Shown here: one piece after another, positions 1-14,500 of the stretch
Layout of the letters: every line of letters starts with the position of its first letter
Position numbering within the stretch: position 1 is the stretch's first letter
Translations under genes and position numbers: made by a program
Assembly (NCBI GenBank): GCA_034008185.1
Contig: CM067081.1
Span: 68,624,054 to 68,688,053, forward strand
Direction: 5' to 3'
Length of the DNA stretch: 64,000 bases
Source: Gorsachius magnificus
Taxonomy: Eukaryota; Chordata; Aves; Pelecaniformes; Ardeidae
The notes under the pieces: generated by a model
Database searches by the model: none
What the model was told of the DNA's origin: nothing
What the model saw: only the letters and a program-made list of their open reading frames with translations

Positions 1-3000
1 TTTTCTAATCAGCTTTGGGCAGCCTGCCATTACTTGTAGGCAACTTCATGAATGTCTTTAATTAACCTCAGTTTGTCGGCAAGGGTTCTGGGGTCTCTCC
101 GGTTGCCCATCCTCCTGGGCTGCTGCACGAGACAGTTGCTCCTGGCTGCTGAGCCCAGCCTAGGAGCAGCGCCTCTGACCAGCACAGCCTGAAAGAGGGG
201 GAGGTGGCTGGGCAGACGCACGCCTACCAGGGCAGCAAACTCCGAAACAGTAAACTCTGGAAATAATTAACAGGCAGGGCCTGCCAGCGAGCACAGCCGT
301 TACAGCCCTTCCTTCACAGAGCACGCTGATAGGTTTAATGGCAAGTGAATTGCACCATGTGCAGTTTTCCAGTGCTTTTAAAGATGCCATCCCTAGGGCC
401 TAGCTAGCAATATCATCTCAAAGTAGCGAAGGCATTCACAGAGAGCGGGGTAGCCCCCCCCAACCATGTGCCTATGCCAAACGCTAAGTGCAAGCAGCTT
501 TTGCAAGCGCCGCACCAAGAAAAGCCAGGAATTCAGTTTCACAGATGGCCTCCCTAGGCTCTCTGCGCTTTGCAGCAAGTGTGTGCCTTGGCCTTGGGGT
601 CCGATTTAAATTTTTTCTTGTGTCTTGCTGTACGACAGAAATAACAATTCTTAATTGTTATTGATTCTCCATCACGTAGCATTAGAGCATGCAGGCATTC
701 TAATTAACTTGTAAAACGCAGTCCAGAACGCTTAGGCAAATAATTTAATAGGATTCACAAGCACACACCGCAAATTCAGAAGAAAGAAAAGTCACTCCGT
801 CCAGTCGAGTATAAGGAAAGGCCACGGCCATTTTCTTACGATGCAGTTTTTTGAAAATACAGCAATCTGCCTGCTTATTTCTGCTCTCCCATCACAAAGT
901 TAGACATTCTACTGCTAATGTACTTGGCATCAGGAGGAGAAGTGCCATTATCCCCAGCAGACGAGTGAGGAAACGGAGACAGAGAAATTGAAATTAAATT
1001 CGCAAAGGAAGCATGTGACAAAGCAGGGACTTTGGACTCCATGTCTCCAGACCAGCATATTAATCACAAAATTAATGTCTCTTCCTCCCCCCCCCCATCT
1101 CTCCCTGCTAGACTAGAGTGAAAAGCAGTTTTTAAGTGGACATACGCTTTTGATGTTCTGTTTCCAGAGCACTTTAAGTCTTCCATCACTGTTGGAATCC
1201 CAACGTACAGTACCATGGCTGGCAGTGGGAACAGCGACAGCACGGAACCTGCACCTCGTCAGAGCCATACTCATCATCGGCTTTGCTGACACCAAACAAG
1301 GCCACTGTTGTAGGCCCAGGGAAGAAGTGGAAAGGACGGATTATTGGGGAGATGGGCAAGCAAGGAGAAGGCTGCCTGGTGAAAGAATTTGACTGCCTGT
1401 CTCTGATCACAAATATTGGCATCTTTACACCAAGTTTTTTTCATTTCCAGTAAAAATGTTTTACAATTTTGCCATAGTGATACGAAGAGACTTGAATAAG
1501 TAACTTCCAGCTGGGGGGTTTGCTCTAGCTTTTGCTTTCTCCCAGAGCTTCACGCAACCGCAGGTGGTATCTTCTTCCTCCCGTTGTTATTGACTCGGAG
1601 CGCCTGTTAACACAGCAGCCCCGTGGTTGTTTACCTTAATGTAACCGATGGATTTCAACTGTAAGCGGTGTCAGTGTTCTTCATGTCATTCCTTCAAAGC
1701 GATGCGGGTAAAGCAACAGCAAAGGAAACTTTGACCATCTAAGTAGGAATGACTTTTGAACACAGGGTGTCCAGCAAAACATTTCTAGCAAAACTGTTAA
1801 TGAACTCACAAGTAGCAAATTATTTAGGTTTCACATTCTTGCTTGGCATTAACAACTTAACAACTCAGTTGTAGAACTAAGTTTTGACCGCTGTTTGGTC
1901 TTTTTAAAAATTTTACATCTTTTACGCAGGGTACGAACAGGCCTATTGTAGTCAGCGTTCTGACGTCCTTATAAAAGCACAGTCAAATTTCTGCTTCCTG
2001 CATTTTAGCCATGCCTGGTATATTTGGCTTCACCTTTTCCGGGAAGATGGAAGGAGATAGTTCAAGAACAGGGATATAACTTTTATAGATCAGTCTCAAA
2101 ACGCTGCAAAATTGATCGTTAAAATTCCATATTTAGCAGCATAAACATCTGCTTCATGACAAGGTCAGTGGTTGCATGGACACACTAATGGCTAAAGAAA
2201 ATGCTTAGGGCAGCACCATAAAACAGGTCCTTTAAAAAGTAACTTAAAGACTTTTGGCGATCGTGGTATTATTCTCACATTTTTATTTCAGCTTGTACGC
2301 CACTTGCATATTACAGAAGATTATGGAAATGTGTCCATGGCAATGTTTATTTTTGGTGGTGCTTTAAAAAATAAGTTCAGGGCATCTATTCCAGACTGAC
2401 AGCTTAGTCTGCATCCATAGATAAAGCTATAGAAGGAGTTAATTTAGAACTCATTCCTCCTTTCTGTTTATCAGGCTATTCTCATTATGCTCCACCTATC
2501 ATAAAAAATAAACCACCCCCTCAGCCACCCCAAATTCCTAACCCACCCATCAGAAGTAGCTTTTCAAAGTCATCGCTGTTCAACTGCAGAAGGTAGGGAA
2601 CAAACCTGATGGCAAATCCTGCCAGCAAACCCATCCTTCCCTACTGCATACGGACCATATTTTAGCGCAAGCGTCCCACCCCGTTGCAAGATCAGCGCTA
2701 TCACCGTCGGTTAAAAAAAAAAAAGACAAAAGTCAATGCTTGATGACAATAACTTGATGCAACTAGTTGTAATTACCTGTTTATTATTTTGTATGGTTAT
2801 TTGGATGGGTTTGCTAATGCCTGTGTTCAGAGGTCCTCCAAAGAGAGGAAACGCAGCTCAGGAGTCAAGCAGCACAGAAGTCAGTCGAATACCTGGGGAT
2901 ACCTGGAGGGCAGGAGGGGGAACAAGTCCCACCCTGAAGTAATTGAAGTCTGTCGTTTGTCTATTTTAAGCTTTTCATCACTGCAATTCCCATCCTTCAC

Positions 3001-4800
3001 AGAATGGTACAAAACCCATCATTGGAATTTCTGCGTTTTCTGAAAATCCTCCTCCTGCAGGAGAAGTGTGATACCCCCGCTATCCCCCGCTGCTCGGCAA
3101 ACGACCGGTTTAACCAGTTGCCGAGAGCAGGGCTAGCTGGGGCAGGGACAGAGAGCCACCGCACCAACAATGGGAGCTCTTTTAAGTTTTTATTCCCTCC
3201 AGCTGCTTCTCTCTCCACTCTGGTTCCAAAGGCTGGAGCCCTCTGCCCCTGGGGTGGAGCGACCACCCACCTCTCCCCCTGCAAAGGTTGGCAGCTTCAT
3301 CTGCAGCTGCAGGTTTCAGTAAGCCGTGTGACTACTTGCGAGAGGAACGTTAACTAGCCTGTATAAATATCTGGATGCCAAAAGCCAAAATGATACCATT
3401 GGCCTTCTCCCTTGGCAAAAGTAATGCTGAGCACCAGCAACTCAACTCCACACAGGGGAATAAGGACAGTAAAACCGTACTTGGGTAAAAGCCTTTTTCT
3501 GGAGTTCTGTAATGGTTTCCATGGTTTGAGCTTCCAAGATGCCCTTTGCAGCCCTGCGGAACAAGAGAGCCAAGAACCAACACGTACCTCCACTCCGGAA
3601 ATGCTCTGAGTGTTCTCAGAGCAAGCTTCGATTTTCAAGCAATTAAGCTTTCAGATGAAACAATAAAAACCCCCCTTAAATCCTATACTCATACACAGCT
3701 GCTAGCCAATAGCTATAAATTTCAAACACTTTCGGGGGCCATTATAAGAGGACTAGGAGTGTGCCCATGCCCAAAACAGCACATTGGTTTTCACCCTGAT
3801 TACCTTTACCTTGGCTTCTTAAGAAGCCTACAAGCATTCAACTGACAGCGAACAGAACAAATAATTTGCTAATACCAAAGTGGATTGAATTGTTGGAGCA
3901 GTAACTGATGTGCATTTTTCCACTTTGTTTTACTGTCCTCGGCCTTCATTCCTCAGTCCAGCCTTGGTCCTTGGGATGGGCCAGAGGAATGCGGGACAGG
4001 AAGGAAGCTCTTGAACCTAAGACGCACCTTCTCATCCTTGCAAGACAATATCATAAATTTTAGATCAAATTCAGTTTGAAAAGTAGTCAGATTATTATTT
4101 CCCTTTCTTTTTTTCACTGTTTTAAATCCATTTGTTATGTCGACTTCTTTTTGCACCTTACGACCCCTCCTCTGACCAAGTATTTGTATAACAAGCACAA
4201 CCTAACAAAAAAAATGGATGGCAAGAAGGTACACACACCGAGCTCTCACTTAAACCAGTCAAACCAACCAACCTCCTCTTTATCCATGGAGCGTCCAATT
4301 TTTGCAATGTTACAGCTGTGCAGATACAGAGCAATTAGCACAAGGAATTTGGGAAGAGGTAGTTCTACCCACTTCAAAATTGAGCACTACTCGGAAGGAG
4401 TGCTGATTTATGTTTATTTTATACTTGAAATAAAGACACAAAGTGCAATCCTTCTAACAAGCACATTAATACCTTCTGCAGCCTTCCTCTTCTTCATGTC
4501 AGATTTGCGGTGACCATCTAGTAACACATTTGGAGTAATTTAAACAAGCCTTTTTTTTTGAAAGCTTGATTATTTATTTTTTTTTTTCCTAAGAACAACA
4601 TAAGCCAATTTCTTTTCCATTCATCCAGAAGAATCCACCGCTGTTACGGTGTTCCAAAGTAAAGACTGTGGCTACTATACCACATCCATAAAATCGTCTC
4701 TGTATACTACAGTAAACATCCCCTTGTTTTCTACCTGGCACCCGAGTAGCATTTTCACCAGGTAAGAACAGGCGTTCAGGGAAAAAGAAAGGCACTCTGT
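1..4800. other. Intergenic DNA, no gene recognised
   Basis: The open frames here are short, lack matching splice sites and resemble no protein family I know. The stretch holds a C11 tract near 1087-1097 and ordinary AT-rich DNA. By conserved synteny (GCC2 followed by LIMS1 in other vertebrates) it should be the GCC2-LIMS1 intergenic gap or LIMS1 upstream DNA, but no LIMS1 exon is visible, so this is inference. Confidence 0.5.
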
Positions 4801-4815
4801 TGGGTAAAGGTGAAT

Positions 4816-7800
4816 TTTATTGAAGCGAGGGCCACACAAAAAGGCCATCAAAGACATATTTCCAACCAACACACTTCTCTATTCCAACTAGCAATTCTGA
4901 AATTACTACAACAAATATATTTTTACCTCTTCACACATTTGGTTTCTCAGCTTGTGGGTGGTAACTGCTATTTGCAAGGCTCCTAAGGGAGATATTTTCA
5001 CAGTACCAATAATAACAGAACTATCAGGTAGCTGAGGAAGCATTCACTGGGTGAAGCCAAGGCATAAGCCAAATGAAGCATAGGTGGTTAAGCTGCCTTC
5101 AAAGCCAGTTACTACAAAATAAGGAGAGTTTTTATATATTCCTCCACAATTCCAGGATGTATCATCTGTTATCAAAGCAAAAGGACAGAGAGCAAGAGCC
5201 AAAGGAAAATTTAAATTCAGAAGGTCATCTAGCCCTGTATTCTCTCAGTTATGCTTTGGGGAAGGAGGGTCACAAAGGAAAAAAAGCAACTCTACTCTCC
5301 CATGGATCACTTCTAATGCGGGTTCTCTTTGGCCATCCTGAACCCCAGATCCAGCTGGCCACGTCTACACTGCAGCCTGACAAGCTTTGGTCTTCCTGCC
5401 GTTCAAATGGAGCAGATTTCCCTTGCACAGATGGGTCTCCCTGCTGGGCAAAGGGAACACGGATGGCACGTGACTTGTTTCCAGTACAGCCAGTACAGGT
5501 ACTTAAAAAGTGCAGCTACAGTGCACACACAGGCCTGTGAACTCAGAATCACTCCCATTTTTGGTTTTTAATTAACATATACTCTGCATAGTGACAGTAG
5601 AGTTGTGTTTTTGTTTTTTTTTTTTTTTTTTTAAATTATGCTCTCATTAAGCTTCAGCTGAAAGCAGGCTGATAGAAGAGGAAAATTTGGTCCTAAGCTT
5701 GTAAACTCTTTGCGCAGGGGTAACATTTTCTGGGAAATGTCCTAACAAAATATGGCACTGTGAAGAAAACAAACGAAAGAACCAGAAAGCATAGTCAGCA
5801 CAGCACTCTTTCAAAAAAGAGCACCACAGTATATCAAGAAGCAGCAATACTAGTTACAATTTTAAATTGCTTTTTGAAAGCAAATCACAGCTACAATGCT
5901 GTACATTACAAATGCAAATATATGACATATAAAAAGTTTTCTATGCAAAATAATCCTGCTTTCAGTCCACATTCTTCTATGCCATTTACTGCAAGTGTAT
6001 ATTAAATTTTGATATATTTGCTTACAGACAGTTTATTGCCACAAAGGTAAGTTCTGGCAGTCTTAGCAACAGAACAGAGTTTAGTAGCAGTTATTAAAAT
6101 ATCTTTACATTAATTGAGATCTTAATATTCCATCATAAAAAAAAATATATATTGTAATGCAAGAAGTGTCCACATTCATAAGTACAATACTTGAGTTTTA
6201 CTGAAAACAGTGAGCATGCAACTCAGACCTGAAAGAAGTCAATAAGCAACTGGTATTTCATACAGCCAGGGATGTCTGTTATTTGCATACATTTATTCAC
6301 AGCCTACAATGTTAAATAAACTACAGTTCTGAAATACGTGCATTTTAAAAGGAACTTGTCACAGCTCCTTAGAGATTGCTGAGCAGACATCGTGCGGAAG
6401 AGACTAAATCAGGTCAGCTGCAAACTGAGTTTGAATAAGTAAGACAAAGTCGCGCTCTTCCACTCATGTGCTTCCATTGTTTAAAATCACAGCAGGAGAA
6501 TGACTTGCACTTATTTTTATGCATATTTCACATCTCTCCTGTCACTCCGTTTTGGCATTCTTTTGAGTGACACTAACCAAACCCAGCTGTGAATAAAGAG
6601 TTAGAACTCAATACCCGAGATCTGGAGCAAATAGTGAACGTTGAAGATACTGTAATTGTTTCAAAACTCTAAACATAGCCTCATGTTTGCTGTCTACATT
6701 TCCAAGCTACAGATGCCTAAAAGACTCATCCCCAGACTACCATTTATCAGTTCTGTGATCTGAAAGTCCACAGAGAATGTTTTCACTGGTAGCACAAACC
6801 ATAAGATTCTGGTTCGAACACGTATCGGAGGGGGTGGGGGGAAGGTGCTTAAGACTGTGGAAAGGAATTAAAGTGTCTAAATAAAGCCTGTTGGCTTTGT
6901 TGACTGTGTAATGAAATATATACAAGAAAGAAAAAACTAAACAAAAAGCACAGTTACTAAACAGTTTATTCTCAACATGTGCTGCCCTTCTGCTGTTCTT
7001 ATGTCCAGATTACTCTCAGTCCCAAATAAGGTAGTGATAAAGGAATGAGCATCATTTTCTCAGAGCCTTCAACTAAAGAGAGAGAGAGGAAAGGAAGAAT
7101 ACTGTTTCATATTGCCATGTATACCAGGGAATAATTTCTAGGTTTAAAAAAAAGAAAATGTAGAACAGCACAGAGAGCATGAAAAGATGAGTGAAAAAGA
7201 TGGAAAGACCACTGTTGGAAGGTAAGCGGGGTTTAAAAACATGTGTACGCATTTTAATAACTTACAAATAAATTAAGATGGTGAAAGGCAGCATGAACTA
7301 AAATGGGAAAAAAGACTGAAGCTAAAACAAGGTGATGTGTTGAGAATAGAAAAAGTAATTCTACGGCAGAGATGTATTTTTCTTGGAAACAAACCCCAAA
7401 CATTCTGTTGAATAACCTGGAACAGAGATTATCTCATCTGTGCATAAGATTTGTGCAAATCACATGTGCAAACACAGAGAAGTGAGAGAAGAATATAACC
7501 TCTTCAGTCATTAGAACATTTAAGAGATGCATCTATTGACAAAAGTTCCATCCTTTTCTCTCAGAAGTTATTGTCAGGAGTCTGACCTACAGATTCAGAT
7601 TCTTCCTTTAGTGTCTTCAGTATGACCAAGTCAGCATGAGTAGTCTTTTCACCTAAGTACAGACATCATGACAGTAACAAAACATTTCTTCCTGGTCTTG
7701 AACACAAACTTCCAACCTCAGGTTAAACAGCCATAGCTTAAGCCCTTTCTCCCAAAGCTTCAGCTAGCTCGCTTATAACCTCTGATTCTTGGAGTACTGT

Positions 7801-8513
7801 CCCCAGACTTCCATAGATGCCATTAATCTCTACTACAGTACCATGCCCCAGATGTGCCGAGCATTATATTTCATGTAGTTTGAGGTACTGTCTACATTTT
7901 GTGGATCACCGCCTTCATATTTTCAATCCAGCTTTTGCAAAGAAAATATAACCAAGACTAAAAATTTAGTCAGGTCAAAGCAGAAAATGCCATTTCTGTT
8001 TCTTCATGATCTTACATTTTGTAAGCTTCACCAGAGAGGAAATAACTCAATTTTAAATTCTTCAACATGCAGAGAGTAAGACTAACCGTATAGATTAGCA
8101 AGCTGACAAAAATACTGAAAGAAGCTGTAAACACTTTAAAATGCTTTAAGTCTAGTTATTCCAGTTACTGTATTAGATCAAGTTTTTAAATCAATATCAA
8201 AAGAGCCATCACAGGTTTGTCAAATTCTGTTTCCAAGCAATTTGCAATTAATTTGTCACTTCTCATTATACTTCTGATCATCAGCTTTAACATACACAAG
8301 AGGAATAGTTCACTGCTGTCAGAGCATAATACAGGACAGTCTTTCAGAGCTACCGAGGGCTTCTTTCTTAGAAGAGCCCAAAAAGCTGAAAATAACACAC
8401 AGAAATAAAAACCTGTAGTTCAATGCTACAACACCAACAGATTGTTCTTCTACATTAAGATTTCTCTTTTTGCAGCTGTGGAATGTGTTTAAAGATTCAG
8501 CGTTTCCACTGTC
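4816..8513 (-). other. GCC2: Probable GCC2 3' untranslated and flanking region
   Basis: This stretch follows the GCC2 stop codon on the minus strand and holds no convincing coding frame. Read on the minus strand, AATAAA occurs at 6964-6969, 6292-6297, 6032-6037 and 4816-4821, any of which could end the transcript. The last is taken here only as an outer limit. Which signals are used cannot be told from the sequence. No repeat family was recognised apart from short A/T runs. Confidence 0.45.
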
Positions 8514-8584
8514 TCATCGAAGTCCCGACCAGCTGTGGAGGTACGAAGCCCACCCGGAGGGCCGTGATGTACTCTCTTCCTCAC
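8514..8584 (-). CDS. GCC2: GCC2 last coding exon and stop codon
   Basis: 71 nt. It encodes [20 protein letters not shown] and then LR and TGA (8514-8516). The [13 protein letters not shown] end is the same as in mammalian GCC2. Acceptor CCTTCAG. Confidence 0.96.
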
Positions 8585-11500
8585 CTGAAGGAGGAAAAAA
8601 TCCCATATATTAAACTAAGTTTATTATGTAAGATATTGCATCATTTGGTTACATGACCTTGTTTCCCATCCCTCCCCAGTCCTTTTTCAAATGCTGTCCT
8701 TGCAAACTTGTTCAGGAGGTAACATTTAATAATCACTCTTGGGCTTCCACAGATATGTTCATGGGTTTTATCACCACGACTACTTTACTTTGGGTACTTA
8801 AGGATGTTTTAAAGACACCATTTATCACCTTTCTCCAGAAAAATCCAATCAGTGTTCATTAGAGTGCCAGAACAAGATCAAAACACTATGGACTTAATTC
8901 ATAACTCATCTTTCCAAATGCAAAGCCTATCATGGAACACAGAACTTTGCCAGTTTCCTTATTCATGTGATTTTGTTCATAATTTTAAGTGCTTTTTTAT
9001 ATATATATACACACACACACACACAGAGTACCTACTCTTTATATTAATTTTAAAATAAAGTCTAGGTCAGTTGCTAATGAAGTACAAGAAGGTTGTTACT
9101 GAGAAGTGACAAACAGTACCTTAAAAAGCGTTTTTCAGGGGACAAATGCTCGAAGAGAGTATTTGAAGTGGAGCCGGAACATTATTATACAGTCAGCTCT
9201 TGCGTTAATATCTTGCAAAGGCTTAACTCTTTTACTTTCCTTCCCTAGTTCTTTTATTTCTTAAACAAAAAGCATATTTTCTTGAAGAGATTTTTAAAGT
9301 TAACATATTGAAATTAATATTAGGTCTGCAGTACTGCCTTGAGAGCACCACTTTAATTACCTTTTTAGAACATCTGCCAAGAAAGTAATTAATTTATAGC
9401 AACTTCTATTTTAAGGTCACTTTGACAGAAATCTTTAACTCTACTCAAAACATGAACACATTAAATCTTTACAACTTACTATCATCTTCCTAAAATGTGT
9501 ATGTTTCAGACAAAATTATATTTTACCTTATTTTCATTTGTATTTTGGGGTATTTGTTCTGTTTTCTGAAAACTGAATGGTAACTTCCCACCAGAGCAAA
9601 ATGGTTTTATTGCTAGCTCACTGGCATTATGCTGCTAAGCTTTGTTTTTTCTCAAAGGTCTACATAAAAGAGAGCACAGAACTTCAGTTGCCTTTGTTTC
9701 CCCTTTTCCTTTTTTTGTGATGTCTTGACCACCACCTACCTTGGGCAATTGCAACTAGCTTCCCCTTCTCTTCAGGGCTGAGCTGCAACATGGTGTCTAT
9801 TACTGGGAGCAGCCTTTCTTTCTCACTTCCTGATTTTAGAAATATGAACTGCAATAGAACATTCTTCAAGTATTCTAGATTAGCCACAGACTTTTCTCTC
9901 TCTTGATTTCTTTCCAGTCTTCTTATTTCATTCTTAAGAAGCTACAGATGAGGGGAAAAAAATAGGCAATATTGTTTGCTTCATATTATGAGCAATTGAA
10001 CAAAGGTCTTTTGAAGAGCTAAAAAATGAATTATGTAGCATGCTTCAAGAATAATAATATTCTGGACAAAAAGTCCAGTGGAACTTGAACACGTGATAAT
10101 GTTGTCCAGAAATAACTTCTTATTGATCAAAAATAACCTTTTTTGATAAAATCTGTGCAGTAGTTGCAATGATACACAGTACTAACCATTCAAATTCAGC
10201 GATAAAGAGTTAAACTGTTAAATAAGCAATGTGGATCAAAAATTTAATAATTTTATCATTCATTAAAAAACGTTTTATAAAAGAAAGCTTAGCACGTTTA
10301 GAGAATACGCTAGCTTCAAAAATGTTTTCAGAAAACTCAGAGAAGTACCATCAAGTCATACCAAGCTCTATTAGTACATGTATCTCTAAACACATATCTT
10401 CTTTTAACTTAAGACAGCTAAAAGGGGTTACAGGAAGAGAAACCAGACAATGCTTCCCCTTGAATTTACTGCTTTTATTTAAGTGAAAACAGTAAAGGCA
10501 CTCCATCAAACATTAAACTTGAGGGTTTTTTTGTATCAGCTTCTACCTCCCCCTCTATGGGGGAAAAACCCAAAACCTGAAGTCAATTCTGGAAGCACTA
10601 ATTAGTCCTGTGGAATAAAAGCTCTTTCAAAATTAAGTTTTGCATCACCAGATTTTTATAGACTGAGATTTTTCTGAAACATAGTTGGTGTTAAACATTT
10701 GGTCTAAGAAACAAAGCATAAAAATCAGATCTGTCCCCACATTTCCTGCATGTCTGCTAACCTTTATTTGTTCCATTAGGATTGCATTGGTTGCTTCTGA
10801 TTCACGAAGTAATTCATTCAAGTGATCAGCACTCTTAGCTGTTGTGTTTAGTTTCTGAATCAGTTCATCCTTGGTGAGTTCTGTTTGCCACTGAGATGGT
10901 TCTGCAATTAATTGGAAAAGAAAACTGAGAGAAGGAAAAAGCACTTGCATCTACTTTATACTAACTTAACATTAGAACCTGATTAATGCAGTTTCTTAAG
11001 AAACAAAATCCATGCAAAGTCAGACTGCAGAATTAACAGGCATCATTGCTGCTGCATGCTTGTTTTCTGATCTATTTTTGTATATATAAGAATATTAGAA
11101 CTGATTTGCCAATCCCCTTCCAAGTACGTCAAGATACATGGTTTTAATTTACCCCTTGCTTACTGCCCATAGATGGAGATGTTCACAAAGCATTCAGTAG
11201 ACTTTTAAAACATGATTAGATGCTACCATATATTTTTCAACTTTTTAGGGGACTCTTAGAACGTTGTTCTTCATGCTGGCTTTAATTTTCCTAGAAAAAA
11301 ACTATGAATAAATTCCTGTTCTAATAAGCCACATTAAGATGAACAGACATTTTATCCCTTCATTAACAAGAGTTAAATCAGCACTTAACTGTCTCTAGTA
11401 GAGAGTAGTCCAGAACACAAGAAGTTCTGTGACTATTCACTGACTTGCAGTCTTTTCCCTTTAGAAAGTCACAATTATGACATCTTTAAATCACTAAAAC

Positions 11501-14500
11501 CTGTAGCAATGTTTTATTGTTACTCCTTACTCAAGGACAAAACTCCTACAGAAATTCAGGATAGTGTAAACTCAGTGGCACTTAAGTAGACCTGTGTCTT
11601 GCACCTAAAAGCATGAAAACACAATGTTCTCAGATATTTTGAGGGCACAAACTTCTGCAATTTACGTAAAGCTTCAAAAAGCCACATGTTCTACCTACCA
11701 AGTTTTGATTCTGGGGAGTTCAGAAGTTGTTCCAGGGATGGTACATAGGTGCTGGCTGAAGAGACAGACTCCGTGTCTGTTGTTTCCATACCTTCTCCCT
11801 CTTCCCTAGCTACAGTGTGCACATCGAGAAGAGGAAGGTCAGTGTTTCGCCGTTCTCTTAGGTTCTTCGTTGCTGGATTTGAAACAGCTGGCCCTGAAAG
11901 ATACTCACTGATGTTTGTCATCAGAACAAAATTGGTAGGGCTATTTCATAGGTGTGACTGTCTCAGACTGGAGAGCAATACGTAAAACAGTCTTCAAAAA
12001 GCAGGGGAGGAAAGGTGAAAAAAAAGGGAGAAAGCCAGATACACACATAACATCTATAATAGAAAATACAGCCTTGCACCTCCAAATGACCATTCCAATC
12101 AAAGCCTGTTTCTAAATCCAAACTTGATTGGCAATTTGTATTTCAGTGGCTATGAAACCTTCATGCAACTCTCCCTGCAGATGTGTTGTTGCTATGACAA
12201 GAGTGTCAAAGTGTTTTTAATGCAAAACAGAATTAGCTTTTTTTTTTTTCCAACCAGTCCTGCGGGAGGTGTAAATTGTTCTGGCCTGCACTGTGTGCAC
12301 TATCCTGCTGCTTCAGTAACATATGGAAAGACTAACGACTTAAACTGTTACTGCTGCTTGGCAAATGTCCAACTGCATCCTAATTAGTAACTTTACAGAT
12401 ATAAAAATAGCACTTGAGCTAAAACACAGTAAAATCTTAAATTAGAAGAGGGATCAAGGGGCAAGTATACCAATAACAAACATTGTTAAAACAGCTTTCA
12501 ATACACTTCTTTTTAGCTTTTCCCCCCTCATACTGGAGGCAGAGGTCCAGTATACTCCAAAATCTGAGACAAACTTATAGGAAGAGCACCAAATATTCAC
12601 TAAGTAATTTCCCTCCATCTGTCTGACAATGCAGGAACTGCAGAAGAGATAACAGCGATGCAGATTACAGAACAGAACAGAATAGTTCCTGTTGGAAGGG
12701 ACCTACAACGATCATCTAGACCAACTGCTCGACCACTTTGGGGCTGACCAGAAGTTAAAGCCTGTTGTTAAGGGCATTGTCCAATGCCTCCTAAACACTG
12801 ACGGGCTTGGGGCATCAACCACCTCTCTAGTAAACCTGTTCCGGTGTTTGACCACCCTCTTGGTAAAGAAATACTTCCTAATATCCAGCCTGAACCTCTC
12901 CTGATGCAGCTTTGAGCCATTCCCATGCATCCTGCCACTGGATACCAGAGAGAAGAGATGAGCACTTCCCTCTCCACTTCCCCTCCTCAGGAAAGTGTAA
13001 GAGAGCAATAAGGTCACCCTTAAGCCACCTTTTCTCCAAACTAGACAAGCCCAAAGTCCTTAGCCACTCCTCATAGGACATGCTTCCCAGCCCTTTCACC
13101 AGCTTTGTTGCCCTCCTCTGGATGCATTTAAGTGTCTTAAGATTCTGAAGGGATAGTAACAACAATGACATGTTCTTTACTTGGTATCAGTGGATTGATA
13201 TGGCACGCTGCAAATTCTACAGAAAAAGTTTCTGATGTATTACAGAACCACTCACTATAAGCGAGTTTTAGATAGAAATTTGTGTACCTGAGTCTGAATC
13301 TAACCCAAGAAAACCTGGTATTACGACTGAAAATTACCTCTAGTGCTTGGTTCACTCTTGAGTTGGAAGAGCTGAGCTTCTACTCTGGACAGTTGCTGCT
13401 GAAGTGTCTCTATTGTCTTCCTGTGCTCTTCTTGCAGGTTTCTGACCTGATCTCTGAAATTGTTCCGGAGAGCTTCATTCTGGGCTGTCAGCTGACTCAA
13501 AGTCTGGGTGTGCTCTGTTTTCATGACCATGTTCTCAGACTGTATTGTGCAGAGCCTGAGAACAGCATACACACAAAATGTAAGAAATGAACAGCAAAAC
13601 ACTGTTGTTTTTATGTTTCAAAATTTTTAGAGTTTACAGTAGTTTTCAATTTTCAGGTGTGTGACTATCTTAAACTTTTCATGAATGCACTGTACTATAT
13701 AAACTCTTGATTTCTATTTCAGAACACATTTCTGGGAAAAAATGAAAGTATTAGAGACACTGTGGTCTAAACATTCTTAAATTCTAAAATTGCAACATAA
13801 CTGTTTTTATATATAAATAGTGACATACAGGTCATGTCACTTACCTTATATTCCACTTCCTTTAACATTTATTTACCAAACATTTATGCAGGACTTCTGA
13901 AAACATAAGTTTCTAAGAAGCTAAGTTTAGGGTTTTTAAGCTTCAGCTTTCAGTGCAAAAGAGGGCAGTTATTTGCAAGAAAAGTGTCAGTGACACATCA
14001 GTTGTACTTGGTTTGGAGGTACTCCAGAAGCAAGACAAAACTGTCACAAGCAATTAAACAAGTGCACGTATGGAAAGACTAAGCATAGGACTTGCCCTTA
14101 TAAGCATACAAACTTAAATAGAGCCAGAGCAGCAAAGAGCTCATCTCTCTGGGTACAAAGGGAACCTACTGTGATATGGGTTGTTTCCAGAAAAATGCAG
14201 AAGGACATAGTTTAGTTGATTACAATGAATCATCGAGTGGCTATCAGGAACAGATAAGATTACAAAGATAGAGACAGGAAGTCAACAGTTCCTACAACTG
14301 TCATTTCTAATGAATATTTCATGGGAACTTCTTTGTACCCTAAATAGAGAAGAAAAGACCCTTTCTGAAGAGCTCAAGTATTAGGTACTTGTGATTTTTC
14401 AAGAAGTGGTACAGATTGAACAGGTTCCTTTCATTTTTAAAGAAACAGCAGATTAAGATTGTGGCAAGCATAGACTGAAAAAGCAGTACTTTCTGTAAGA

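Noticed and set aside
5073..5540. 155-codon plus-strand open frame in the GCC2 downstream region
   Set aside because: No domain, no splice context, and it lies antisense to the probable GCC2 3' untranslated region.
12878..13171. 97-codon minus-strand open frame with [13 protein letters not shown]
   Set aside because: This is the CR1 3' region read in one frame, a remnant of the element and not an independent gene.
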